Virus record (IMG/VR): IMGVR_UViG_3300030118_004059
Span: 1 to 22,292 of that record
Length of the DNA stretch: 22,292 nucleotides
Origin: a virus
Direction: 5' to 3' (one strand)
Part shown: positions 1 to 6,269 of the stretch, one piece after another
How positions within the stretch are numbered: position 1 is the stretch's first letter
How the letters are laid out: the number at the start of each line of letters is the position of its first letter
Notes under the pieces: model-generated
What the model was told of the DNA's origin: nothing
The model's input: the letters and a program-made list of their open reading frames with translations, nothing else
The model's database searches: none
Position numbers and translations under genes: made by a program

Positions 1-52
1 TATCAGGAATGATATCTCTTAGCTGTTGATGAAAGTTTTCAGATTTGTCCAT
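1..52 (-). CDS. partial 5' end of an unidentified early gene
   Basis: Only the first 17 codons are inside the window; the rest lies off the left edge. The visible residues read MDKSENFHQQLRDIIP. The ATG at 52 overlaps the last codons of the dnaB-like gene by 14 bases and is preceded by a purine-rich GGGGGAAG about nine bases upstream, which supports it as a real start. As the third gene of the leftward replication operon (initiator, helicase, this) it could encode a primase, polymerase or helicase partner, but nothing in 17 residues shows that. Confidence 0.5.
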   Translation of the reverse strand, partial: MDKSENFHQQLRDIIPD

Positions 53-1346
53 ATTGTTTTCTTCCCCCGAAAGCCTGCTCCTCTGGGTCCACAAACCTTG
101 ATCTGTGTCCTTCAAACCCTAGCTCAAACTCTCCTGTTTCACCTAATCTATTCTTTCTAATTATAACCTCTGCTAGACCTGTATCCAAAGAGTCATAGTA
201 TTCCTGTCTATACAACATTATTACCATATCAGCATCTTGCTCTATAGATCCTGAGTCTCTCAAATCTGAGAGGACTGGTCTTTTATCCGTTCTCGCCTCC
301 ACACCCCGATTTAATTGAGATAACGAGATTAACGGACAAGAAATTTCTTTCGCCAGTCCTTTCAGAAGATTGGAGATGTAAGTCATTGATGCAGTTCTGC
401 TATCAGAATTACTTGGTGCTTTGTTTGTTGTCATCAAAAGCTGTAAGTAATCAACTACTATCAAGTCAACATCTGTGATTGATTGTATTGCTTTGGTTTT
501 GTTTATTAAAGTCTCAATGGTGATAGGTGATTTGTCATAGATGTATAAGCCAGAACCAGAAAGCTGTTGTTTTACTGTATGAAATGATGCCCATTCGCTT
601 TTAGACATATTGCCAGCAATGAGAGAATCCATTTTGATACCTGACTCAGAGCTTATTATTTTCTTAACAAGTTGTTCGTTTGTCATTTCAAGACTAAAAA
701 CTAAAACATTTTTACCTTTCATAACATTGTTTGTTGCTATATTAAGTGCCCATGTGGTTTTACCCATGCCTGGTCTACCAGCAACAACAATAAGATCACC
801 AGCCTTGAATCCTTTTATTTTTTCATCTATGTTTTTGAAACCAGTTTTTATTAAATTCTTGCTTACTGCATTTGCATCTTTTAACTCTTGCTCAACAGTG
901 TTTATTACATCAATAACATTTTTAGGTGCTCCAGAGTTTTTAGTTATCTTGTTGTTAATTAAAAGGTCATTAACTTTATCTATCATTTCCTCAATCGTTA
1001 TATCCTCTGCAACGATGGCTGGTATTTTTTTTGCAAGGTTCTTTAGTTTGTTTTTAGATGTTTTTAAATTCATCATCTTCATCCAAGAAGCAAATCCAGC
1101 AGACGAAATACAGTATCCTGCCGCTTGCCTGACTTCCTCAACCATTCTTTTATTTTTAAGATTATGCATAACCGTAACCATGTCCGATCTTTGATGTTCT
1201 AACATAACCTCATAGGCTTTACCGTAAGCTTTGTTTTCAAAATGTTCTGGCAACAAACCTTCTTCTTGTGAAAGTAAAAACTTTTTGTGATCTAAAATTA
1301 TTGATCCTATTAAGTTTGATTCTAAGTCTAATAATTCCTTATCCAT
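39..1346 (-). CDS. dnaB: DnaB-family replicative DNA helicase
   Basis: A 435-residue protein with the full DnaB layout. An N-terminal helical domain (about residues 1-110) is followed by a linker and a RecA-type ATPase domain. Visible motifs are Walker A GRPGMGKT at 190-197, the catalytic-Glu segment FSLEMT near 217-222, Walker B LIVVDYLQL at 295-303, the SQLNRGVE/RPVLSDLRDSG segment at 343-366 and the arginine-finger region IRKNRLGETG near 396-405. The family forms a hexamer that unwinds the fork 5' to 3' and is loaded at the origin by an initiator or loader. The ATG at 1346 has GAGGAG just upstream and overlaps the stop of the initiator-like gene by 8 bases, so the two are probably translationally coupled. 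The length is slightly short for bacterial DnaB (about 470) but normal for phage versions. The identification is secure. Confidence 0.95.
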   Translation of the reverse strand: MDKELLDLESNLIGSIILDHKKFLLSQEEGLLPEHFENKAYGKAYEVMLEHQRSDMVTVMHNLKNKRMVEEVRQAAGYCISSAGFASWMKMMNLKTSKNKLKNLAKKIPAIVAEDITIEEMIDKVNDLLINNKITKNSGAPKNVIDVINTVEQELKDANAVSKNLIKTGFKNIDEKIKGFKAGDLIVVAGRPGMGKTTWALNIATNNVMKGKNVLVFSLEMTNEQLVKKIISSESGIKMDSLIAGNMSKSEWASFHTVKQQLSGSGLYIYDKSPITIETLINKTKAIQSITDVDLIVVDYLQLLMTTNKAPSNSDSRTASMTYISNLLKGLAKEISCPLISLSQLNRGVEARTDKRPVLSDLRDSGSIEQDADMVIMLYRQEYYDSLDTGLAEVIIRKNRLGETGEFELGFEGHRSRFVDPEEQAFGGRKQYGQI

Positions 1347-1971
1347 ATCTCCTCTCTATAATTGCATCAAATTGATTCATACCTAACATTGTCATTAGTG
1401 TTGGCTTTTTGTCCCAGTAAGACCTTATCCATTTTTTATGACCATCACTGTTTGCAATGCTGAAGTATGCTTGCCAAAACTCTTCCTTGGTAAGATCTAT
1501 TCGTTTATTTGTTTTTGGCGAAGTTATTCCCTTTCTCCCCAACTCCCTGAGCTCCTTCCATCTTGGCACAGCCTTGAATGTATTAACTGAGTGCTGATAA
1601 AAAACCTTGTCGGTTTTTTCTTTAAAAATATTATTTATTTTTTCCAACTCTAGTATATATACCTTTTTAGTATTAACTTTAGTATTGTAGCCACCTGCCG
1701 ACCCCCTATAGCCGTCTGCCGACCCCACCTTTAAAGTGTAAAGATTGCTTGTATTGTTTCGTTTTTCCCAGTCAATATAGCCAGCATCTTTTAACTTTTT
1801 TAAATTATCTTTGACAGCAGTTAAAGATAAACAAGTAACCTTGGTTAGTGTCTCGTGTGATGGATATGCTTGACCATATTGGTCTGACCAATTAGCTAAA
1901 GTAAAAAGAATTAGTTTTTGTGTTGGTGTAACTTTAAGGTAAATAATTTTTGTAATGTTTTCTACTGACAT
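1339..1971 (-). CDS. winged-helix replication initiator-like protein (lambda O-type role)
   Basis: A 210-residue protein. Residues 13-80 form a winged helix-turn-helix: VTPTQKLILFTLANWSD, then YPSHETLTKVTCLSLTAVKDNLKKLKDAGYI and a basic wing. This is the type found at the N-terminus of phage replication proteins and lambda O. A short Gly/Ser linker (GSADGYRGSAGGY, 83-95) joins it to a basic, Trp-rich C-terminal part (125-210) that I do not recognise. It sits directly upstream of dnaB with an 8-base overlap, which fits an initiator that binds the origin and recruits the helicase. Start: ATG at 1971 with GAGGAAAC upstream. The linker-coding DNA carries an 11-bp direct repeat next to a very AT-rich stretch, reminiscent of lambda ori inside O. 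It could instead be a transcription regulator; the gene order favours initiator. Confidence 0.7.
   Translation of the reverse strand: MSVENITKIIYLKVTPTQKLILFTLANWSDQYGQAYPSHETLTKVTCLSLTAVKDNLKKLKDAGYIDWEKRNNTSNLYTLKVGSADGYRGSAGGYNTKVNTKKVYILELEKINNIFKEKTDKVFYQHSVNTFKAVPRWKELRELGRKGITSPKTNKRIDLTKEEFWQAYFSIANSDGHKKWIRSYWDKKPTLMTMLGMNQFDAIIERRYG
1621..1733 (-). other. candidate phage replication origin inside the initiator gene
   Basis: Seen: an 11-bp direct repeat CTGCCGACCCC (plus strand) at 1695-1705 and 1716-1726, inside a looser 21-bp tandem repeat. It is followed, in the direction of the gene, by a very AT-rich stretch; 1621-1680 has 9 G/C in 60 bases by hand count and contains the tandem AATACTAAA motif (minus strand). 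Known: lambda ori lies in the middle of gene O, with iterons followed by an AT-rich unwinding region, between the DNA-binding and helicase-recruiting halves of the protein. Inferred: the same layout here suggests an origin. Only two repeats are visible and they also encode a GSA-[DG]-GY peptide repeat, so this may be simple coding duplication. Confidence 0.35.
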
Positions 1972-2078
1972 TTTGTTTCCTCATTTACATTTAACACTAA
2001 AAATAAAATAAAGTAAATACATAAAATTAGTTGATTTATTAATTTATATCATTATACTTATTACAAACTGGAGGAAAT
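1972..2078. promoter_or_regulatory. divergent early control region
   Basis: These 107 bases separate the leftward replication genes from the rightward recombination operon and are extremely AT-rich. They hold the rightward promoter listed separately and, near 2074, the Shine-Dalgarno of the Erf gene. For the leftward direction only a weak TTTACT/TTAAAT pair with 17-base spacing can be seen close to the initiator start. No clear operator dyad is visible. Confidence 0.5.
2031..2058 (+). promoter_or_regulatory. sigma70-like promoter of the recombination operon
   Basis: TTGATT at 2031-2036 and TATACT at 2053-2058 are separated by 16 bases, each close to the -35 and -10 consensus. Transcription would begin near 2065, giving a leader of about 14 bases with GGAGG at 2070-2074 before the ATG at 2079. 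AT-rich sequence yields chance matches, but spacing, position and the strong ribosome site agree. Confidence 0.55.
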
Positions 2079-2681
2079 ATGAATAATCTTATCGATGCTT
2101 TATTGAAAGCACAAAACGAAATTGACCATGCTGTAAAAGACGGGACCACACACTTTGGTGGTTATCCAACTCTTGAAGCTGTAATCAATACAGTCAAACC
2201 AGCACTTAATAGAAACGGTGTTTATTACCAACAAAAAACAGTAGCTAGTGAAAGAGGTGTTGTTGTAGAGACGGTCTTTTATGGACACGGTGCAGAACTA
2301 AATGCTGGTCAACTTATGGTTCCAGCAACAAAAAATAATGCTCAACAATTTGGTTCAGCACTTACATATGCAAGAAGATATGCTTTAGCTACTGCTTGTG
2401 GTATTGGTGCTAGAGATGATGACGGTCAAGAGTCAACTGCTGCATCTAACAATATAGTAGAAGATGATAAACCTGAAAACCATGTTGCTGATATGTTAAA
2501 AGATTTAGAAGATGAGCAACCAAAAAGAAAATCTGAGTCAGATAAAATATACCAAAGACACCTAGAAACATTTCAAATTACAGACGATAAAGAAGTTCAA
2601 GCTGAACTTACATCTGCATATGCAAAATGGGTTGAAGATAAAAAAGCAGCAAAAGCCAAAAAAGATGAGGATATTTTATGA
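2079..2681 (+). CDS. erf: ERF-family single-strand annealing recombinase
   Basis: A 200-residue protein with the core of the ERF superfamily: a DNA-binding segment up to residue 90 and the signature GSALTYARRYALATACGIGARDDD at about 92-115. ERF proteins such as P22 Erf bind single strands and anneal them during RecA-independent recombination and genome circularisation. The C-terminal third (120-200) is acidic then lysine-rich and probably disordered, with a final DEDIL tail. It is the first gene after the rightward promoter, with GGAGG five bases before ATG, and its stop overlaps the start of the exonuclease gene (ATGA). Annealing protein plus exonuclease forms a classic phage recombination pair. 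The family call is confident. Confidence 0.9.
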   Translation: MNNLIDALLKAQNEIDHAVKDGTTHFGGYPTLEAVINTVKPALNRNGVYYQQKTVASERGVVVETVFYGHGAELNAGQLMVPATKNNAQQFGSALTYARRYALATACGIGARDDDGQESTAASNNIVEDDKPENHVADMLKDLEDEQPKRKSESDKIYQRHLETFQITDDKEVQAELTSAYAKWVEDKKAAKAKKDEDIL

Positions 2682-3628
2682 AAATAAAACAAGGCACACC
2701 TGAATGGCATGAACAAAGAAAAGGTATTATTACTGGAACTAGGTTTCAAAAAGCTGTTAAAGAATGTATATGGACTAAAGGCGATCAGTGGGAAGCTCTA
2801 GGTAGAGAGATGTATCGTGGAGACCATAACCTTTCTCAAGATCCTTTTAATCAAAATGCTATCTATGCAATGAAGTGGGGCACAGAAAATGAGCCTGTGG
2901 CTATACAAGCACTTAAAGAGATGGGCTTTCAGATAGTTCCAACATCTTTTGTAAAACACAAGGAACATGATTGGCTTGGTATGTCGCCAGATGGTTTGCT
3001 TAAAAAAGGCAGAGATAATAAAAGATCAGCTATAGAAATTAAATGTCCGATTAGTAAGCCAGTAGAAAATGTTAAAGAATCAAAAAGAAACTATTGGCAT
3101 CAAATGCAGCTAGGCATGGAGTGCATGGATTTAGATGAAATGCTTTTTGTGCAGTGGACACCGAATGAAATTAAAACAGAGTGGGTTGAAAGAGATCCAA
3201 CTTGGGCTGAAAGATATATACCAAAAGCAAAAGAATTTGTTGTTTGGTATAAAGAACAACTAGAAAACCCAGAAGTTATTACAAGATGGGCTCAAGATAA
3301 AGAAGAGCCTGGAGTGAACTATAAACCTGTTGATGAAGATGATGATACATCTAAATTAGCAAGTATTATTGCCAAACTAAAGAAGCTAGACGAAGCTAAG
3401 AAACCGTTGGAAGCAGAGAAAAGAGAACTCGCTGACAAGCTGGTTGAAAAGCATAGTGGAGCCTTTAGCACGCCTACGGTTAAGTGTCATATGACACACG
3501 CCAAAGGGCGTATAAACTACACCAGAATGGTGAAGGACCTAGAGATACCTTACGATCAGGTAGAGGGCTACAGAGAAGAGGGTAAACCTAGGATCTATAC
3601 TAAATTAGTGGAGAATAAAAATGAGTAA
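2678..3628 (+). CDS. YqaJ / lambda-exonuclease-type recombination nuclease
   Basis: A 316-residue protein of the YqaJ-like viral recombinase family (PD-(D/E)XK fold). Visible motifs are the opening GTPEWHEQRKG at 6-16, GTENEP with Glu72, the catalytic pair SPDG (Asp105) and IEIK (Glu120, Lys122), and YWHQMQ at 139-144, the usual helix after the active site. Such enzymes digest one strand of duplex ends to leave single strands for the annealing protein. Residues 225-260 form a charged coiled-coil-like helix, and 261-316 are an extra C-terminal segment not needed for the nuclease fold. The start overlaps erf by ATGA, with GAGGA upstream, so the two are coupled. The stop overlaps the next small gene by 8 bases. 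Catalytic residues look complete. Confidence 0.9.
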   Translation: MKIKQGTPEWHEQRKGIITGTRFQKAVKECIWTKGDQWEALGREMYRGDHNLSQDPFNQNAIYAMKWGTENEPVAIQALKEMGFQIVPTSFVKHKEHDWLGMSPDGLLKKGRDNKRSAIEIKCPISKPVENVKESKRNYWHQMQLGMECMDLDEMLFVQWTPNEIKTEWVERDPTWAERYIPKAKEFVVWYKEQLENPEVITRWAQDKEEPGVNYKPVDEDDDTSKLASIIAKLKKLDEAKKPLEAEKRELADKLVEKHSGAFSTPTVKCHMTHAKGRINYTRMVKDLEIPYDQVEGYREEGKPRIYTKLVENKNE

Positions 3629-3782
3629 AGTATCAATGACTACAAGGCTTCCTGTAGAGGTAAGTCATGTTATGGATAAATCCAGAAATGATAGAAACCA
3701 TAGATTTTATGACAGGTCTAATTCCTACATAATTAATAAGGTTATGTCTGACTGGGCAAAACGGGAGAAGAAAAATGGATAA
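3621..3782 (+). CDS. small ribbon-helix-helix-like protein (53 aa)
   Basis: A 53-residue gene: an opening strand-like SKVSMTTRLPVEV, helix VSHVMDKSRND, a Tyr/Asn turn and a second helix SYIINKVMSDWAKREKK. This order (beta, helix, turn, helix with small residues at the second helix start) resembles Arc/CopG ribbon-helix-helix DNA-binding proteins, which act as dimers. It overlaps the exonuclease gene by 8 bases and the next gene by 8 bases, with GGAG eight bases before the ATG, so it is well embedded in the operon. It may regulate early transcription, but no target can be named. The gap between helices is longer than usual, so the fold call is moderate. Confidence 0.65.
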   Translation: MSKVSMTTRLPVEVSHVMDKSRNDRNHRFYDRSNSYIINKVMSDWAKREKKNG

Positions 3783-4197
3783 AAAAGAATATCTAAATAA
3801 AGGCGGTGTTTGGAAAAACGATTACAAAAAAGATACCAAAGACGGCAAACCAGATTTTACAGGGAATAAAGGAGCTGGTTTACATCTAAAAATACAGAAT
3901 GGTCTTACCAACTGGAAAGATGAGGTTATTGTTAAGGATATTGAAAGTTTAGTAACTTATGATAAGGAGGGAAATGCTTATCCTTTTCTTATTAAAGATG
4001 CAAACGGGAACATTGTTGGCATAGAGCTACGCTTGAATGTTAAATCTTGGAAAAGAAAAGAAGGAGGAAAAGACAGTGCTCCAGTTCTTACATTTCAAGT
4101 AGAGCCGAATGTTAATAGTGGTAATGAAAACCAAATACCTTTTCCAAAAGAAAGCGAAACAGGTAATAATATGTCTAATGATGACATCCCATTTTAA
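3775..4197 (+). CDS. probable single-stranded DNA-binding protein (SSB-like)
   Basis: A 140-residue protein. The body (20-115) looks like a beta-rich single domain. The C-terminus is a disordered Asn/Ser/Glu segment ending in NDDIPF, the acidic tip that SSB proteins use to recruit replication and repair partners. The N-terminal part does not show an obvious bacterial SSB OB-fold signature, so the call rests on the tip, the size and the position between exonuclease and nuclease genes in a recombination operon. The ATG at 3775 overlaps the preceding small gene by 8 bases and follows GGGAGAAG. The internal lysine-rich start (KKEYLNKGGVWKNDYKK) suits DNA contact. It could be an annealing accessory factor rather than a true SSB. 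Confidence 0.6.
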   Translation: MDKKEYLNKGGVWKNDYKKDTKDGKPDFTGNKGAGLHLKIQNGLTNWKDEVIVKDIESLVTYDKEGNAYPFLIKDANGNIVGIELRLNVKSWKRKEGGKDSAPVLTFQVEPNVNSGNENQIPFPKESETGNNMSNDDIPF

Positions 4198-4210
4198 ATA
4201 AGGAGTAAAA

Positions 4211-4531
4211 ATGGAAAAAGAAAAAACTAATAACGAAGCTGCACAACCTCAACCAGTAGATAATATTAATTTAAGTATTGGTGGAGAGATCAGAAACTAT
4301 CAAGTTGAACATCTATCTGATGATGCTAAAAATAAGCTTGCAAGAGTGAATCAGGATGAGGTTCAAGTGTTGCCTTTGATACAAAGAATATTTACTTTAG
4401 CAGCCTTGGGTGCAAGAGTTGAAGCTGAAGCTATGGAAAAATCATTACCTAATAAGTATGAAGTTGTTAAACAACCAGAAGCTGAAGAAGAGGCTCCAGA
4501 GCAACCAAACGGCAAAGCTGCTGATAAATAG
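4211..4531 (+). CDS. small acidic phage protein of unknown function
   Basis: 106 residues. The visible core is a short conserved-looking segment LSIGGEIRNYQVEHLSDDAKNKLARV around 21-46, then a helix to about 80, and an Ala/Glu/Pro-rich disordered end. The pattern of a short beta unit reading 'X-Y-X-V-E-X-L-S-X-D-A-K' recalls small phage proteins grouped as DUF6447, but I cannot confirm that without a profile search. AAGGAG six bases upstream supports the ATG. It lies 13 bases after the SSB-like gene in the same operon. Confidence 0.75.
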   Translation: MEKEKTNNEAAQPQPVDNINLSIGGEIRNYQVEHLSDDAKNKLARVNQDEVQVLPLIQRIFTLAALGARVEAEAMEKSLPNKYEVVKQPEAEEEAPEQPNGKAADK

Positions 4532-4543
4532 GATTGATAGCCC

Positions 4544-4978
4544 ATGGACTCGTCTCATGCGTTCCTTAGGGACTTTTCCGTGGGTCATCAATTTGAAGAG
4601 CTAGTCTTACAAAAGATACAAGAAAAGTATCCAACCGCTGTGTTGGTGCCAGGCAAGTTCAAGCCATATGATATCTTTATACCTGAAAAAGATTTAAAAG
4701 TAGAAGTTAAGGTTGATCTTAAAAGTCAACAAACTAAAAACATTCTTATTGAACTTAGAATGTTTGGTAAGAAAAGTGGACTTTTGTCTACAAAAGCTGA
4801 CTACTGGATTATCTATACAGGATCAGAGTACTTGTGGACTAAACCACAAAAAATTATAGAGTGCATCATTCTTAATAACATACCCTCACAAAAAGTTTTG
4901 GGTAAAGATGATGATGTCGAAAAGGACGCTTGCTTGATACCTATTCATATATTTAAGAAATATGTGCTTGACAAGTGA
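4544..4978 (+). CDS. PD-(D/E)XK nuclease-like protein
   Basis: 144 residues with an arrangement typical of small PD-(D/E)XK nucleases. A helix with Glu18/Glu19 (GHQFEELVLQKIQEKYP) is followed by a strand with Asp43 (FKPYDIFIP), a strand with E54-V-K56 (LKVEVKVD) and a core strand KADYWIIYTG near 84-93. Small nucleases of this kind in phage early operons act as Holliday-junction resolvases or in DNA repair; the exact role is not shown here. The ribosome site is modest (AGGATTGATAG before ATG). It stands 12 bases after the acidic small gene and is the last mid-sized early gene before three micro-genes. Confidence 0.65.
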   Translation: MDSSHAFLRDFSVGHQFEELVLQKIQEKYPTAVLVPGKFKPYDIFIPEKDLKVEVKVDLKSQQTKNILIELRMFGKKSGLLSTKADYWIIYTGSEYLWTKPQKIIECIILNNIPSQKVLGKDDDVEKDACLIPIHIFKKYVLDK

Positions 4979-5004
4979 ATGTAACTCATGGAACAATTAG
5001 TTAC

Positions 5005-5151
5005 ATGGTAGATATATTAAGTCATATATTTGGATTAATTATGTTAGTTGGTATGGGCTTTCTTTGCTATATAGCTGTGCACATGGCGGAGGAGAAAAGA
5101 CAAGGAAAGCACATACCGTTTCCGTGGGAGAAAAAAAACAAAGATGATTGA
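5005..5151 (+). CDS. 48-aa single-membrane-segment micro-protein
   Basis: MVDILSHIFGLIMLVGMGFL opens the protein: a hydrophobic helix of about 20 residues (4-25, ending CYIAV) followed by a charged, basic cytoplasmic-type tail (EEKRQGKHIPFPWEKKNKDD). One membrane pass with an N-out or N-in tail is plausible. There is no clear Shine-Dalgarno before 5005 (an internal ATG at 5041 is also possible), which lowers confidence. It overlaps the next micro-gene by 8 bases. Host-membrane-targeting early proteins and antiholins can look like this; no function can be assigned. Confidence 0.5.
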   Translation: MVDILSHIFGLIMLVGMGFLCYIAVHMAEEKRQGKHIPFPWEKKNKDD

Positions 5152-5248
5152 TTGGTTTTGGAACCTAATAGATAAATGTGTAGAGAAATCACTACAAAAA
5201 CAATCAGACGAAATGTTTAAGAAACATATAAACCAGGAGGAAGAATGA
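5144..5248 (+). CDS. 34-aa micro-protein, amphipathic helix
   Basis: Reads MIDWFWNLIDKCVEKSLQKQ and continues to a GluGluGlu end: an aromatic, amphipathic N-terminal helix and a charged tail. It overlaps the preceding gene by 8 bases and shares ATGA with the next one, the packing style of its neighbours. The only ribosome site is GGGAG about 13 bases upstream, which is distant. It may be translated by coupling. Function unknown. Confidence 0.35.
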   Translation: MIDWFWNLIDKCVEKSLQKQSDEMFKKHINQEEE

Positions 5249-5415
5249 GCAATCATCACAACGAAGCTAACTTAGAAGCTTTATACGAAGCTGAGTATAA
5301 AAAGATATGCAAATACTTTCCAAGAACTAGCGAAAAAAGGAAACAAGAGTTTGCAGAGTTAGCGGTAGAAAGAATTATGAGACAAAGAAATGAAGACATG
5401 GAAGAAAGCAGTTAA
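5245..5415 (+). CDS. 56-aa charged helical protein upstream of integrase
   Basis: 56 residues, all helix-forming and strongly charged (ANLEALYEAEYKKICKYF, then KRKQEFAELAVERIMRQRNE). The ribosome site is excellent: AGGAGG at 5235-5240, four bases before the ATG. The start shares ATGA with the preceding micro-gene and the 3' end overlaps the integrase start by 26 bases, so integrase translation is probably coupled to it. Its place directly before int is where excisionases and integrase regulators are often found, but the sequence shows no recognisable DNA-binding motif. Confidence 0.7.
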   Translation: MSNHHNEANLEALYEAEYKKICKYFPRTSEKRKQEFAELAVERIMRQRNEDMEESS

Positions 5416-6190
5416 AGAGTATTACAGGTTTCATAAGATGGGTAGAAATGATTTTACCTACAGAAAATATTTTGATCCTATACTAGCAGACAAAGATATA
5501 AACACCATATCCAAACAAGATATAGCAAAAATTAAGTCTGGCATAAAAGGTAAGCCAAGCACAGTTAATAGATACTTAAGTTATTTTAGAGCAATACTTA
5601 TGTATGCTTACGAAGAATTAGGATGGTTGGACTCCAAGCCTATAATCAAAAGAGTAAAAGAACAGCCTATGAAGACTAAGTATTTTACTCTGGAACAAAT
5701 CAAGAGGCTCTACAAGGTTTTACCCGACCACTTGAAAGATCCTTTTGAGTTTTCCCTCCTAACTGGGGTGAGGATGTCCAACTGTCTTAATCTTAAATGG
5801 ACCCACATACACAAAAATCAGATCGCCATAGATGCAACAGAAACTAAAAATGGTAGACCTTTGTGTGTGCCTTTGAACAAAAGGTGCTTAGAGCTCCTAC
5901 AATCAATTAATAATACTAGCCCTTATGTTTTTACCTATGCGGGCAGAAAGATCAACAGAGCGTCTAACACGGGCTGGTATAACGCATTAGATAAAGCTGG
6001 ACTGAAAGGATACCGCTGGCATGATATAAGACATACCTGGGCTACCCATCATGTGATGAATGGAACCCCCTTACATACACTTCAACATTTGGGTGGGTGG
6101 TCCGACTTTAATATAGTTAACAGGTATGCTCACCTATCAGAAGATTATTTGAGTGAAGCTTGTGAGAATAGCAATACTTTGATATCTTAG
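5390..6190 (+). CDS. int: tyrosine-family site-specific integrase
   Basis: A 266-residue tyrosine recombinase. An N-terminal core-binding helical domain (about 1-95) precedes the catalytic domain. Active-site residues are all visible: Arg128 (TGVRMSNCLNLKW), Lys153 (ETKNGRP), His211 and Arg214 (RWHDIRHTWATHH), Trp237 in the GGW position often taken by His, and the nucleophile Tyr246 (NRYAHLSEDYL). It lacks a separate long arm-binding domain, so it is a small phage integrase. It probably integrates the phage chromosome at an attB, often a tRNA gene in related marine phages (established for other phages, not shown here). ATG 5390 is the first start after an in-frame stop at 5378-5380; the ribosome site is weak and the overlap with the 56-aa gene suggests coupling. 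It is the last gene of the rightward operon. Confidence 0.93.
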   Translation: MKTWKKAVKEYYRFHKMGRNDFTYRKYFDPILADKDINTISKQDIAKIKSGIKGKPSTVNRYLSYFRAILMYAYEELGWLDSKPIIKRVKEQPMKTKYFTLEQIKRLYKVLPDHLKDPFEFSLLTGVRMSNCLNLKWTHIHKNQIAIDATETKNGRPLCVPLNKRCLELLQSINNTSPYVFTYAGRKINRASNTGWYNALDKAGLKGYRWHDIRHTWATHHVMNGTPLHTLQHLGGWSDFNIVNRYAHLSEDYLSEACENSNTLIS

Positions 6191-6208
6191 GCTTGATATT
6201 CATATCAA
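6179..6208. repeat. TTGATAT triple repeat at the end of int
   Basis: TTGATAT occurs at 6179-6185 and 6193-6199 and as the inverse ATATCAA at 6202-6208. The last two form a near-perfect palindrome with a 2-base centre. The first copy lies in the final codons of int. Spacing of 14 bases between direct copies and position right after an integrase gene suit arm-type integrase sites or a regulator operator; a weak RNA hairpin is the alternative. Confidence 0.45.
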
Positions 6209-6215
6209 TCCTTTT

Positions 6216-6269
6216 GCGGGGCTTTGATTGCAGTTTCCTCAAAAATAGTTTTTACAAGTCCCGCTTTTT
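6216..6269 (+). terminator. probable intrinsic terminator after int
   Basis: GCGGGGCTT at 6216-6224 can pair with AAGTCCCGC at 6256-6264 (nine pairs, one G-U), followed by TTTTT at 6265-6269. The loop is long (31 bases), which weakens it as an intrinsic terminator. It ends the rightward operon at the convergent junction. In the leftward direction there is no T-run after the stem, so it would not stop late transcription. The 3' arm CAAGTCCCGC also looks like the T-arm half of a tRNA, which is relevant to attP. Confidence 0.45.

Noticed and set aside
610-1194. 194-residue open frame on the plus strand inside dnaB
   Set aside because: Lies antisense to a helicase with all motifs intact; its hydrophobic Phe/Ile/Leu-rich composition is what the complement of the AT-rich gene gives.
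4410-4604. 64-residue open frame overlapping the acidic small gene and the nuclease gene
   Set aside because: Shadow in another frame of two better supported genes; no ribosome site.
5044-5259. 71-residue minus-strand frame across the micro-genes
   Set aside because: Antisense to three overlapping plus-strand frames with coupled starts; Ser/Phe-rich shadow composition.
6216-6264. A tRNA gene at the int junction
   Set aside because: Only a T-arm-like half is present; no anticodon arm, D-arm or acceptor stem can be drawn.
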